Program-made: the position numbers and the translations under genes
Shown here: piece by piece, positions 1-7,168 of the stretch
Numbering within the stretch: position 1 is the stretch's first letter
How the letters are laid out: the number at the start of each line of letters is the position of its first letter
NCBI GenBank assembly: GCA_020636535.1
Contig: JACJXT010000002.1
Coordinates: forward strand, 1 to 10,017
DNA: 10,017 nt
Direction of reading: 5' to 3'
Source: Chitinophagales bacterium
Lineage (GTDB): Bacteria; Bacteroidota; Bacteroidia; Chitinophagales; JADIYW01
The notes under the pieces: model-generated
What the model was told of the DNA's origin: nothing
The model's database searches: none
Seen by the model: the letters and a program-made list of their open reading frames with translations, nothing else

Positions 1-531
1 ATTATCTCTCATTTTAGTAAACTCTTTTAACATCTCATTTGAAAAACCATATTCAATATTAAAAACTACTTCATAAACTATAGTATCAATTTTAGTTTCT
101 CTATATGAGAAATCAACATCTTCTTTTTTTATATAACCATCTTTTGTTTTTATACTATCTATATAATTAAAAACTTCCCAAGATTTTAATCCTGCATTCA
201 TTTTTACCAAACCACCCAAATTTCCTGGAAGTTTTGCTAAAAATTCTAAGTTTTTAATATCATGTTTTCTTGTATATGTTAAAAGTTTTCCACTTGTTGT
301 TGCACAACCAACATATAGTTTATTTCCCTCTTGTCTTATATAATCAAACGCTTCACCTAAAATTGCAAATTTTTTATCTGTATTTTGTGAAACTAATAAA
401 TTATTAGCTCGTCCTATAATTTGATAATCACTATAATCACCTATTTCATTAATTACTAAAACATCTAATGTAGGTCCAATTCTTATTGATGAATATCTTG
501 TAAAATCTATTGTTCTAATACTATTTTGCAT
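1..531 (-). CDS. murB: UDP-N-acetylenolpyruvoylglucosamine reductase (MurB), N-terminal 177 residues, runs off the window
   Basis: MurB is a cytoplasmic FAD enzyme that uses NADPH to reduce UDP-GlcNAc-enolpyruvate to UDP-MurNAc, an early step of peptidoglycan precursor synthesis. The frame is open from the ATG at 531 to the window edge, giving 177 codons. An FAD-binding PCMH-type domain is visible: a glycine/alanine segment VGCATTSGKL near residues 74-83, the hallmark PGNLGG...MNAG at 102-114, and S-Y-R at 142-144, where the Arg matches the conserved active-site arginine. The catalytic Ser and C-terminal Glu would lie outside the window. Only 3 nt separate this start from the mqnD stop, so the two are probably co-translated. 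The Shine-Dalgarno is poor (AAGAG inside the end of mqnD). An in-frame TTG directly precedes the ATG and could add one residue. The identification is firm; completeness cannot be judged. Confidence 0.93.
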   Translation of the reverse strand, partial: MQNSIRTIDFTRYSSIRIGPTLDVLVINEIGDYSDYQIIGRANNLLVSQNTDKKFAILGEAFDYIRQEGNKLYVGCATTSGKLLTYTRKHDIKNLEFLAKLPGNLGGLVKMNAGLKSWEVFNYIDSIKTKDGYIKKEDVDFSYRETKIDTIVYEVVFNIEYGFSNEMLKEFTKMRDN

Positions 532-534
532 CAA

Positions 535-1398
535 TTATCTTGCTCTTAACTCTTCATATTCACTTGGTATTAAAAAATCTTCTGCTTTAATCAAATTTTG
601 ATAAAAACCATTTTTATATCCCAGTTCAAATAATTTATCAAGTGCTTTATATTGTATTTCACTCATTTTAACTGAATTATCATTTGCATATAAATCTAAA
701 TATTTATCAAGCGTTGGCGCATCAACTCTAATTAAACCTTTTTCTAAAAGCATAGGAGCTAAAACTTTTCTATTTTTATTTGCAACTTCAACAGCTTTTA
801 TAAGTGTATTTTCATAATTAATTGCATTATTAAGAGGAATTGAACGACGTAAGCACATTCCGCCAAGAGGTAAAGGTAATCCACCACCACTTAATTCCAA
901 CCAAACATCCCACATTTCACGTTCAACTTCTAATTCATTGTCATAAGTTAATATTGATTCATGAATTAATACACCTGCATCTACTGTTCCATCAAGAACT
1001 GCTTTTTCAATATCTAAGAAATTCATATATGTAATTCTTGCATTTGGATAAGCAATTTTAAACAAAAGTGCATTTGTTGTAAATTCTCCACTAAGAGCTA
1101 CTTTAAAATTCTTTTTAAGAACAGTTCCTTTTTTCTTTATAAGTTTTGGTCCGTAACCTTCACCAAAAGATACAGCTGTTTTTAAAAGTGCGTAATCATC
1201 TTTAACAAAAGGATATAAAGCAAAAGAGATTGCACAAATATCATATACACCTTTTAATGTAGCCTGATTTAATGTCTCTATATCTAAAGCTATATTATCA
1301 AATTTTGCATCATCTGGAGTCACCCAACCAAATTTAATTGCATAATACATAAAAATATCATCTGCATCAGGTGAATGTCCTACACTAATATTTTTCAA
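535..1398 (-). CDS. mqnD: 1,4-dihydroxy-6-naphthoate synthase (MqnD), futalosine menaquinone pathway
   Basis: MqnD converts cyclic dehypoxanthine futalosine to 1,4-dihydroxy-6-naphthoate in the futalosine route to menaquinone, the route used by Campylobacterota. The 287-residue length fits the family, which has a periplasmic-binding-protein-like two-lobed fold. Visible landmarks are HSPDADD at 8-14, GEGYGP at 79-84, FTTNALL at 106-112, AGVLIHE at 141-147 and GLPLPLGG at 173-180. His146 in the LIHE segment probably corresponds to the histidine proposed as catalytic base in the Thermus enzyme; that match is from memory. The start is TTG at 1398: it lies 6 nt after a clear GGA within AAAGGAA, and the next in-frame Met (residue 17) would remove the conserved HSPDADD motif. 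The gene lies 16 nt after the transglycosylase and 3 nt before murB. Its product feeds the quinone that the nuo-encoded complex reduces. Confidence 0.95.
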   Translation of the reverse strand: MKNISVGHSPDADDIFMYYAIKFGWVTPDDAKFDNIALDIETLNQATLKGVYDICAISFALYPFVKDDYALLKTAVSFGEGYGPKLIKKKGTVLKKNFKVALSGEFTTNALLFKIAYPNARITYMNFLDIEKAVLDGTVDAGVLIHESILTYDNELEVEREMWDVWLELSGGGLPLPLGGMCLRRSIPLNNAINYENTLIKAVEVANKNRKVLAPMLLEKGLIRVDAPTLDKYLDLYANDNSVKMSEIQYKALDKLFELGYKNGFYQNLIKAEDFLIPSEYEELRAR

Positions 1399-1412
1399 AA
1401 TCGTTCCTTTTT
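1399..1412 (-). promoter_or_regulatory. Ribosome binding site fixing the TTG start of mqnD
   Basis: Read on the minus strand, AAAAAGGAACGATT directly precedes TTG. The GGA core (1407-1405) sits 6 nt from the start codon, which is normal spacing. No ATG or GTG lies at a suitable place ahead of the conserved HSPDADD motif, so this site is the main evidence that the gene begins with TTG. Confidence 0.7.
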
Positions 1413-1414
1413 AT

Positions 1415-1903
1415 TTATAAATCATATTCAAATTTTAATTTCTTGATTATATCAAAGATAGAACTTGCATATAAAACACCTGTATTACTACTGAATCTCC
1501 AGCCTGTATTATAACTTGCCCAAATTCTAACCCAATTTTCTTTATGAATTTCTCGCCAATAATCAATCTCAACAATAGCATTTGCTGTTGCAAATCCCAC
1601 ATCTGTTAAAAGTTTTTTTGCAAAATAATTTCTATTTTGTATATTATCTTCAACTTTTTGTCTTCTAATAACACTTTTTATATTTGATTGAAAAAGTCCA
1701 TAATCATTACTTACACTATTTATTTGTTTTTTGCCAACTGAAGACTCTTTTATTGCAATTGCCATTAAAGTATATTTCATCATAGTGTCATCAGTTAATG
1801 TTTTTATTTTCTTTAAAATTATTAAATCTGTATTTGTTAATCCCAAAGAGTTTGAATAACTAAAACTAAAAACTAAAAAAATTAAAAGTAAGATTTTTTT
1901 CAT
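1415..1903 (-). CDS. Small exported lysozyme-like (SLT-domain) lytic transglycosylase
   Basis: This is a probable peptidoglycan lytic transglycosylase acting in the periplasm. The 162-residue product starts with a Lys-Lys and a hydrophobic stretch (about residues 4-16), a typical signal peptide without a clear A-X-A cleavage site and with no lipobox cysteine. The mature part shows the lysozyme-like signature: catalytic-type Glu53 in IKESSVG, DYGLFQ at 67-72, and A-S-Y-N-T-G at 129-134, matching the A-Y-N-G element of SLT enzymes. The DYGLFQ form resembles the small VirB1/IagB-type transglycosylases that open the wall for secretion machines, but no secretion genes are nearby, so the specific role is unknown. 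The ATG at 1903 is chosen because it alone includes the signal peptide. No convincing Shine-Dalgarno precedes it and a hairpin covers the upstream region, so expression may be low or conditional. The next gene, mqnD, follows after 16 nt. Confidence 0.82.
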   Translation of the reverse strand: MKKILLLIFLVFSFSYSNSLGLTNTDLIILKKIKTLTDDTMMKYTLMAIAIKESSVGKKQINSVSNDYGLFQSNIKSVIRRQKVEDNIQNRNYFAKKLLTDVGFATANAIVEIDYWREIHKENWVRIWASYNTGWRFSSNTGVLYASSIFDIIKKLKFEYDL

Positions 1904-1911
1904 AGATGAAG

Positions 1912-1957
1912 TTTACAATAATTCTAATCATTTTTCCAAATGATTAGAACTTGTAAA
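1912..1957 (-). terminator. Stem-loop between nuoN and the transglycosylase gene: candidate terminator or attenuating hairpin
   Basis: A perfect 12-bp inverted repeat (TTCTAATCATTT at 1922-1933 and its complement at 1938-1949) encloses a 4-nt loop that reads GGAA on the transcribed strand, a GNRA-type tetraloop. A second 7-bp stem (1912-1918 with 1951-1957) flanks it, with a small asymmetric internal loop of 3 and 1 nt. It lies 5 nt after the nuoN stop, where an operon terminator would be expected. Against strong termination, only 2 of the 12 inner pairs are G-C and the downstream run is an imperfect TTATTGT. The outer arm ends 8 nt ahead of the transglycosylase ATG, so it could also block ribosome binding in a read-through message. 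Confidence 0.55.
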
Positions 1958-1962
1958 TAGGA

Positions 1963-3468
1963 TTAAAATCCTGAATTAGTAACATAAGTACCAATAATAT
2001 TTAATAAAGGCTCAACTAATAAAATAGAGATTATTGCTAAAAGAACTGCCAAACCAACTACTGATTTCATTGGTGTTGTTGCATTTTGCATAAACTTTGT
2101 ATTACTAATTCCTACTTCTGGATCTCTTAAGAACATATAAGAAACAGGTCTTAAATAATAGTATGCAGCTATTGCTGAATTTAATACTATAATCACAGCT
2201 AAAGCAATATGCCCTGCATTTACAGCACTTGCTATTAAATACATTTTACCCCAAAATAGTGCAAAAGGTGGAAGTCCAGCTAATGCAAATAAAAATAATC
2301 CTAAAATTGACGCTGTAAATGGAGAAATTTGAGCAAGTCCTGAGAACTTCTTAAATGTATATGGAGATTCATAATCGTTATACTCTTTTCCTCTATTTAA
2401 CCAAAGCATACCAAATGCTCCAAAGTTTGTAATTGTGAATAAAATCCAATATAAAAATAGTGCTGTTGTTGCTTGATGTGTTCCAATTACAATAGCAGCC
2501 ATTGCCATACCTGCATTTGAAATTGAAGAGTAAGCTAACATTCTTTTTATATCTTTTTGTTGTAAAGCAATTAAATTTGGAATAGTCATTGTTAAAATAA
2601 CTGTTACATAAAGCATCGTTTGAATAATTGCATCATTTGCATGAATAAATATTTCAAAAAATCTTAGTGCTACAACAAACCCTGCCATTTTTGGAACAAC
2701 TGATAAAAATCCTGCCATTGCTGAAGTTGAACCTTGATAAACATCTGGAACCCAAGTATGATATGGGAATAAAGATAATTTAAATCCAAGAGCAGCAAAC
2801 ATAAATACAAATCCAACTAAAACTAAAACATAATTAGCATAATTCTCTTTTGATAAGAATCCATCTTGAGTAACCACTTGTGCTATTTGAGATAGTTCTA
2901 CACTTCCTGTAATTGCATAAAATATCATAGATCCAAATACAAAAAATCCAGCCGTTAAAGCACCCATTGTAAAATATTTAATAGCAGCTTCAATAGATAC
3001 CATTCTATTATGCATAGCAATCATTGTATATAAAGCAAGAGATGATGTTTCAAGTCCAACAAAAATCATAATCAAAGAGTCAGAACTAACCATAAACTGT
3101 AATCCTGCAATCGCTAAAAGGTAAAGTGCAAAATATTCAGCGTATCTAAACTCTTGAAATCTTAATTTTGATAAACCTAAAAGAACAAAAAGTATTCCTC
3201 CACCTATAATTATACATTGAGATAAAACTGCTATCCCATCTAAAAGCATAATATCAAATACTCCTCTTTCATCACCACTAAATGCTAAAAGAGTAAATAA
3301 ATCAAATACTAAAAATAGAACTACCAAAATTACATAAAGAGATTTATGTTTATTAGTGTTAAATATATCAGTTAATATAATAGCTAAAGCACCAATAATG
3401 GCAACAGACATAGGTACTATTGTTCCTAGATTTAAACTCTCTAGGCTTACGTTAATAGGCTCAATCAT
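1963..3468 (-). CDS. nuoN: NADH-quinone oxidoreductase subunit N (complex I antiporter-like subunit)
   Basis: NuoN is one of the three antiporter-like proton-pumping subunits in the membrane arm of complex I. The 501-residue product is strongly hydrophobic, with roughly 14 membrane segments, close to the usual length of about 485-500. Channel residues are in place: Glu140 in the FVGLE segment, Lys164 (AAIKYF), Lys230 in GFKLSLFPYHTWVPDVYQG (228-246), Lys260 (VVPKMAGF) and Lys408 in the GLPP...GK region. These match the conserved Glu and Lys residues known from the E. coli subunit. The PDVYQGS form after HTW separates NuoN from its paralogues NuoL and NuoM. The ATG overlaps the nuoM TAA by one base (TAATG) and has a strong GGAGG 7 nt upstream inside nuoM. 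It is the last gene of the nuo operon, and a stem-loop follows. Confidence 0.97.
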   Translation of the reverse strand: MIEPINVSLESLNLGTIVPMSVAIIGALAIILTDIFNTNKHKSLYVILVVLFLVFDLFTLLAFSGDERGVFDIMLLDGIAVLSQCIIIGGGILFVLLGLSKLRFQEFRYAEYFALYLLAIAGLQFMVSSDSLIMIFVGLETSSLALYTMIAMHNRMVSIEAAIKYFTMGALTAGFFVFGSMIFYAITGSVELSQIAQVVTQDGFLSKENYANYVLVLVGFVFMFAALGFKLSLFPYHTWVPDVYQGSTSAMAGFLSVVPKMAGFVVALRFFEIFIHANDAIIQTMLYVTVILTMTIPNLIALQQKDIKRMLAYSSISNAGMAMAAIVIGTHQATTALFLYWILFTITNFGAFGMLWLNRGKEYNDYESPYTFKKFSGLAQISPFTASILGLFLFALAGLPPFALFWGKMYLIASAVNAGHIALAVIIVLNSAIAAYYYLRPVSYMFLRDPEVGISNTKFMQNATTPMKSVVGLAVLLAIISILLVEPLLNIIGTYVTNSGF

Positions 3469-4994
3469 TATTTAACCTCCCCAATAGAGTTTAAAGCTCT
3501 TAGTTTTTCTTTTGTATCTTCATTAACTGCTTTTATTTCCATAACTTTTGTAAGATGAGTAACAGAAGTATTCAATGGGTCTAAAATCACTTTTGGATAT
3601 ATTCCAAGAGCGATGATTAAAACTACTAAAGACCCAAGAGCAACTAATTCTCTTCCAAAAATATCTTTCATAGATTTATTTTCTTCTTTTACTAATTTTC
3701 CAAAAAATACTTTTTTATACATTGCTAACATATAAATTGCACTTAAAACAATCGTTAAAGCTCCTATAAATGCCATTATAGGAGAATATTTAAAGAATCC
3801 TAATAAAGATAAAAATTCACCAATAAATCCAATAGTTAAAGGAAGTCCAATAGATGCCATTAAAACAACTATATAAACCACTGCAAAAACAGGCATATTA
3901 TGTGCTAATCCGCCAAAATCTTTTATCATTTTTGTATGTCGTCTATCATATAAAACCCCAACACACATAAATAAAGCTCCTGAAACAATTGCATGTCCAA
4001 TCATTAAATAAACAGCCCCCGAAATACCCTCAACATTTAAAGCAAAAACTCCAAGAGTAATAACTCCCATATGAGAAATAGAAGAGTAAGCTATCATTTG
4101 TTTCATATCTTCTTGAGCATAAGCCAACATTGCAGTATAAATAATAGCTATAAGTCCTAATGTTGCCATAAATCCTACAAAATAAACACTCGCATCAGGA
4201 AATAAAGGAAGTGAAAATCTAATAAATCCATAAGTTTCCATTTTTAGTAAAACTGCAGCTAAAATAATCGAACCTATTGTTGGTGCTTGACCATGGGCAA
4301 TTGGTAACCAAGTATGAAAAGGAAACATTGGAACTTTTACTGCAAATCCTAAAAAGAATGCTATAAATAACCAAAGTTGTAAATCAAATGGTAATACAAC
4401 ACTATTCCAGTCAAGTAAACTAAAGCTCCAAACACCTGTAGTTTGATTATAAACATATCCAAAATATAAGATACCAATTAACATAATTAAAGAACCTATA
4501 AATGTATATAGGAAAAATTTAATTGCTGCATAGAATCTTTTTTCTGCTCCCCAAAATCCAATAATATAAAACATTGGAATTAGTGTTAATTCCCAGAAAA
4601 TATAAAATAAAACAACATCTAAAGAACTAAATACTCCAACCATTGTCATTTCTAAAAACAACATCGTAATAATAAGGTTTTTTACATCTTTTTTTTCTGT
4701 TAATCCAATAATTGCAATCATTGTCATAAATGTAATCATTATGATTAAAAATATAGAAACCCCATCTACTCCAACTATATAATTTATTCCATAAGAACTT
4801 ATAAGAGGTAGTGTTTGAACAAACTGCATTCCCGCAAGATTTGTATCGAAGTAGTACCACATTAATAGTGCTAAAACAAACTCAACAACCGTAACTACAA
4901 CTCCAAATTGTCTCATTGAATCCTTATGAATCAAAAATCCAACAACTGCTGCAGCTGCAGGAAAAAATATCAACATCGATAAAATATTTTCCAT
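3468..4994 (-). CDS. nuoM: NADH-quinone oxidoreductase subunit M (complex I antiporter-like subunit)
   Basis: NuoM is the middle antiporter-like proton-pumping subunit of complex I. The 508 residues and about 14 hydrophobic segments fit the family. Key residues visible are Glu135 (IFWELTLIP), Lys220 (GFAVKVPMFPFHTWLP), Lys251 (LLKMETYGF), Lys298 (EDMKQMIAYSS) and Glu393 (GFIGEFL), corresponding to the proton-path residues known in E. coli. After HTWLP the sequence reads IAHGQAPTIGS where many bacteria have DAHxEAPTAGS, a variation that seems typical of Campylobacterota. The ATG at 4994 follows nuoL by 12 nt, with GGGG 8 nt upstream. An ATG-TAA start-stop pair sits in the spacer at 5000-4995, so the Met at 4994 is the only start giving this protein. 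A run of eight A's encodes Glu100-Lys102. The 3' end overlaps nuoN by one base and carries its ribosome binding site. Confidence 0.97.
   Translation of the reverse strand: MENILSMLIFFPAAAAVVGFLIHKDSMRQFGVVVTVVEFVLALLMWYYFDTNLAGMQFVQTLPLISSYGINYIVGVDGVSIFLIIMITFMTMIAIIGLTEKKDVKNLIITMLFLEMTMVGVFSSLDVVLFYIFWELTLIPMFYIIGFWGAEKRFYAAIKFFLYTFIGSLIMLIGILYFGYVYNQTTGVWSFSLLDWNSVVLPFDLQLWLFIAFFLGFAVKVPMFPFHTWLPIAHGQAPTIGSIILAAVLLKMETYGFIRFSLPLFPDASVYFVGFMATLGLIAIIYTAMLAYAQEDMKQMIAYSSISHMGVITLGVFALNVEGISGAVYLMIGHAIVSGALFMCVGVLYDRRHTKMIKDFGGLAHNMPVFAVVYIVVLMASIGLPLTIGFIGEFLSLLGFFKYSPIMAFIGALTIVLSAIYMLAMYKKVFFGKLVKEENKSMKDIFGRELVALGSLVVLIIALGIYPKVILDPLNTSVTHLTKVMEIKAVNEDTKEKLRALNSIGEVK
3476..3480 (-). promoter_or_regulatory. 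Strong Shine-Dalgarno for nuoN, inside the nuoM coding end
   Basis: GGAGG on the minus strand lies 7 nt ahead of the nuoN ATG and within the last codons of nuoM. With the TAATG stop-start overlap it supports termination-reinitiation coupling of these two paralogous subunits. It is the best anti-SD match among the junctions in this window. Confidence 0.75.
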
Positions 4995-5009
4995 TTACAT
5001 AACCCCTTA
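4995..5009 (-). promoter_or_regulatory. nuoL-nuoM junction: stop-overlapping Shine-Dalgarno plus an ATG-TAA minimal ORF
   Basis: On the minus strand the junction reads TAAGGGGTTATGTAA directly before the nuoM ATG. The nuoL stop TAA runs into the GGGG ribosome binding site. An ATG immediately followed by TAA (5000-4995) then occupies the spacer and abuts the true nuoM start. Spacing from GGGG to the annotated ATG is 8 nt but only 2 nt to the first ATG, so the annotated start is favoured. The ATG-TAA pair might be incidental in such AT-rich DNA. Confidence 0.5.
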
Positions 5010-6866
5010 AAGTACCGATAAAACTAAGGCAAGAACTAATCCTAAAATTAATCCAAATACCATAAGTCTTAGTGATGATGATAAATTACCAGACTGAATT
5101 ATTCTAGCTTTTACCCCTAATTTATTTACAAAATGTGCTAATCCATCAATAGAAGCATCAATTAATTTAACTTCTATCACTTTAAATATCCAAACTGAAA
5201 TCGCATAGTATGGTTTTGAAATACAAACTTCATAAATTTTTGGAATATAATATTGATTACTCAATAATTTATAAATAAATGTATCTTCCCATGATTTACT
5301 AAATCCACCATTTCTATATTTAAACACAGCAACTAAAATACCTAAAATAGCTACACCACTTGTAACTAAAATCAGAATCCAAATAGTTGCATTATTAAGA
5401 TTTGAAGCTTCCCATGTTGGTAATATTTTTGTTACAAACTCTACAAACTGATGTTCAAACATTCCAGCAACTACAGCTAACACTGCAAGTGGTATCATAG
5501 AAGCTATTACAAAACCTTTTGCTTCATGAGGATGGAATTCATCATTTGAATAGTTTTGTTCACCAAAGAATATTTTCATAACAAGTCTAAATGAATAAAA
5601 TGCTGTTAATCCAGCTGTTATCCATAAAGTTCCCCATAAAATAATTGCATCAGCATTAAATGCAGCTTCTAAAATTTTATCTTTTGAGAAGAATCCAGCA
5701 AGTGGGAAGATTCCAGCAAGTGCAAGTGATGCTACAATCATAATAATTGAAGTAGCTTTCATCTTCTTATGTAAACCACCCATTTTTCTAATATCAAGTT
5801 CATCACTCATAGCATGCATAACATTTCCAGCACCTAAAAATAATACTGATTTAAAAAATGCATGTGTAGCTAAGTGAAATAATGCAACCCAATAAGCACC
5901 TAAACCAGCCGCAACAAACATATATCCAAGTTGTGAAAGTGTTGAATATGCAATGATTCTTTTCATATCATTATTTACTAAAGCCATAGTTGCTGCAAAT
6001 ATTGCAACAAATGCTCCTAAACAAGCAATTGCATAACCAACCTCTGGAATTAAAGTATAAAGTTCATTTGCTCTTACAACTAAATAAACCCCTGCTGTTA
6101 CCATCGTTGCAGCATGAATCAATGCTGAAACTGGTGTTGGTCCTTCCATCGCATCTGCAAGCCAAGTATGAAGTGGAAATTGAGCTGATTTTCCCATCGC
6201 TCCTACAAATAATAAAACACCTATCCAAATTAGTGTACTTGTTTCAAGAGTTGATACTTGAGCAAACACAATATCATATTGTAAACTTCCAATATTCCAA
6301 TAAATAATAAACATTCCAAGTAAAAGACCTAAATCTCCAACTCTATTCATTATAAATGCTTCATTAGCTGCCCAAGTAGCTGATTCTTTGTGGTACCAAA
6401 AACCAATTAGTAACCATGAACAAACTCCAACACCTTCCCATCCTATAAATAAAACAGCAAAGTTATCAGCCATCACAAGAACTAACATTGAAAAAACGAA
6501 AGCTGAAAGATAAGAGAAATATCTATTAAATCCCTTATCATGTTCCATATATCCAATAGAGTGAATATGAACCATTGTAGAAACAACTGTTACCACACTC
6601 ATCATAACAACTGAAACATGATCAACCACAAAACCAAAAGGAATATCTAAGTTACCTATTACTATCCAATCAAATAGATTTACATGTAAAGAGATATCTG
6701 TTGTATAAACATAATGCAACAAATTTAATGAAGCATACATTGATACAGCTAACATAAAAGAAGTAAACCATCCTGTAAAGGCTGTTTTTGGTTGAGTTGA
6801 AAATAGTGCAGCAACCAAAGAACCTATTAAAGGAGCAAAAAGAGCTATATATACAAATTTTTCCAT
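5007..6866 (-). CDS. nuoL: NADH-quinone oxidoreductase subunit L (distal antiporter-like subunit with lateral helix)
   Basis: NuoL is the most distal proton-pumping subunit of the complex I membrane arm. At 619 residues it has the full family length (E. coli about 613), including the C-terminal extension that forms the long lateral helix along the arm. Channel residues present are Glu144 (IGWEGVGVCSW), Lys226 (GAMGKSAQFPLHTWLADAMEGPTPVSA), His251 (LIHAATMVTAGVYL), Lys302 (MKRIIAYST), His335 and Lys339 (HAFFKS), and Lys395 and Lys397 (GFFSKDKIL). DAMEGPTPVSALIHAATMV is the classic NuoL/ND5 signature and separates it from NuoM and NuoN. The C-terminal part from about residue 480 is less conserved, and the last 20 or so residues form a terminal hydrophobic segment, as expected for the anchor of the lateral helix. 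The ATG at 6866 lies 2 nt after the nuoK stop and 5 nt after a GGGG ribosome binding site within nuoK. Confidence 0.97.
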   Translation of the reverse strand: MEKFVYIALFAPLIGSLVAALFSTQPKTAFTGWFTSFMLAVSMYASLNLLHYVYTTDISLHVNLFDWIVIGNLDIPFGFVVDHVSVVMMSVVTVVSTMVHIHSIGYMEHDKGFNRYFSYLSAFVFSMLVLVMADNFAVLFIGWEGVGVCSWLLIGFWYHKESATWAANEAFIMNRVGDLGLLLGMFIIYWNIGSLQYDIVFAQVSTLETSTLIWIGVLLFVGAMGKSAQFPLHTWLADAMEGPTPVSALIHAATMVTAGVYLVVRANELYTLIPEVGYAIACLGAFVAIFAATMALVNNDMKRIIAYSTLSQLGYMFVAAGLGAYWVALFHLATHAFFKSVLFLGAGNVMHAMSDELDIRKMGGLHKKMKATSIIMIVASLALAGIFPLAGFFSKDKILEAAFNADAIILWGTLWITAGLTAFYSFRLVMKIFFGEQNYSNDEFHPHEAKGFVIASMIPLAVLAVVAGMFEHQFVEFVTKILPTWEASNLNNATIWILILVTSGVAILGILVAVFKYRNGGFSKSWEDTFIYKLLSNQYYIPKIYEVCISKPYYAISVWIFKVIEVKLIDASIDGLAHFVNKLGVKARIIQSGNLSSSLRLMVFGLILGLVLALVLSVL

Positions 6867-6868
6867 AA

Positions 6869-7168
6869 TTACCCCTTCATCCCAGCTATATCATCTAAAT
6901 TAATAGAACCTGTTCTTTTATACCAAAGAATCAACAATCCAAGTCCAATAGCAACTTCACTTGCAGCAACTGCAATAATAAAAAATGCAAACATTTGACC
7001 TGTTAAATCTCCATGAAATTTAGAAATTGCAGCAAAACCAACATTTACAGCATTTAACATAATTTCAGTTGAGAAAAAAAGCATCAAAACATTTTTTCTT
7101 CTAATTACACCAATTAATCCTATACAAAATAGGAGTGTTGAAAGTATTAAATAGGCATTAAGTGTCAT
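6869..7168 (-). CDS. nuoK: NADH-quinone oxidoreductase subunit K
   Basis: NuoK is a small three-helix membrane subunit (MrpC/ND4L-like) that forms part of the proton path between the quinone site and the antiporter-like subunits. The 99 residues match the usual length of about 100. The two buried glutamates essential in E. coli (Glu36 and Glu72) are present at Glu35 (STEIMLNAVN) and Glu71 (AASEVAIGLGLLI). Three hydrophobic segments lie at about 4-22, 28-49 and 58-82. The start codon overlaps the nuoJ stop as ATGA (4 nt), with AAGGA 6-7 nt upstream, which makes translational coupling to nuoJ very likely. The stop lies 2 nt before nuoL. Confidence 0.97.
   Translation of the reverse strand: MTLNAYLILSTLLFCIGLIGVIRRKNVLMLFFSTEIMLNAVNVGFAAISKFHGDLTGQMFAFFIIAVAASEVAIGLGLLILWYKRTGSINLDDIAGMKG

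Noticed and set aside
840..1034. Plus-strand open frame opposite mqnD
   Set aside because: It is His/Leu-rich, low-complexity antisense translation of a conserved gene, with no plausible ribosome binding site or domain.
1915..1957. Possible sigma-70 promoter for the transglycosylase gene (TTTACA and TAGAAT within the hairpin)
   Set aside because: The spacing is about 25 nt, far from the usual 17, and both boxes are arms of the inverted repeat, so the match is probably incidental.
4260..4330. NuoM motif IAHGQAPTIGS differing from the common DAHxEAPTAGS
   Set aside because: The proton-path Glu and Lys residues are intact, and I recall similar forms in other Campylobacterota, so it looks like lineage variation.
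4627..4860. An open frame inside nuoM, -1 relative to it, entered at an A8 run (4696-4689) reading GAA AAA AAA, which fits an A-AAA-AAA slippery heptamer
   Set aside because: A -1 slip would give an NuoM fragment of about 122 residues with no sensible function. A-runs are common in this AT-rich genome, and I found no supporting downstream structure. The translated frame resembles no protein family.
5990..6307. Plus-strand open frame of 105 codons opposite nuoL
   Set aside because: It is Leu/Gln-rich, as expected when an AT-rich membrane-protein gene is read backwards; it lies wholly within conserved nuoL and has no recognisable motif.
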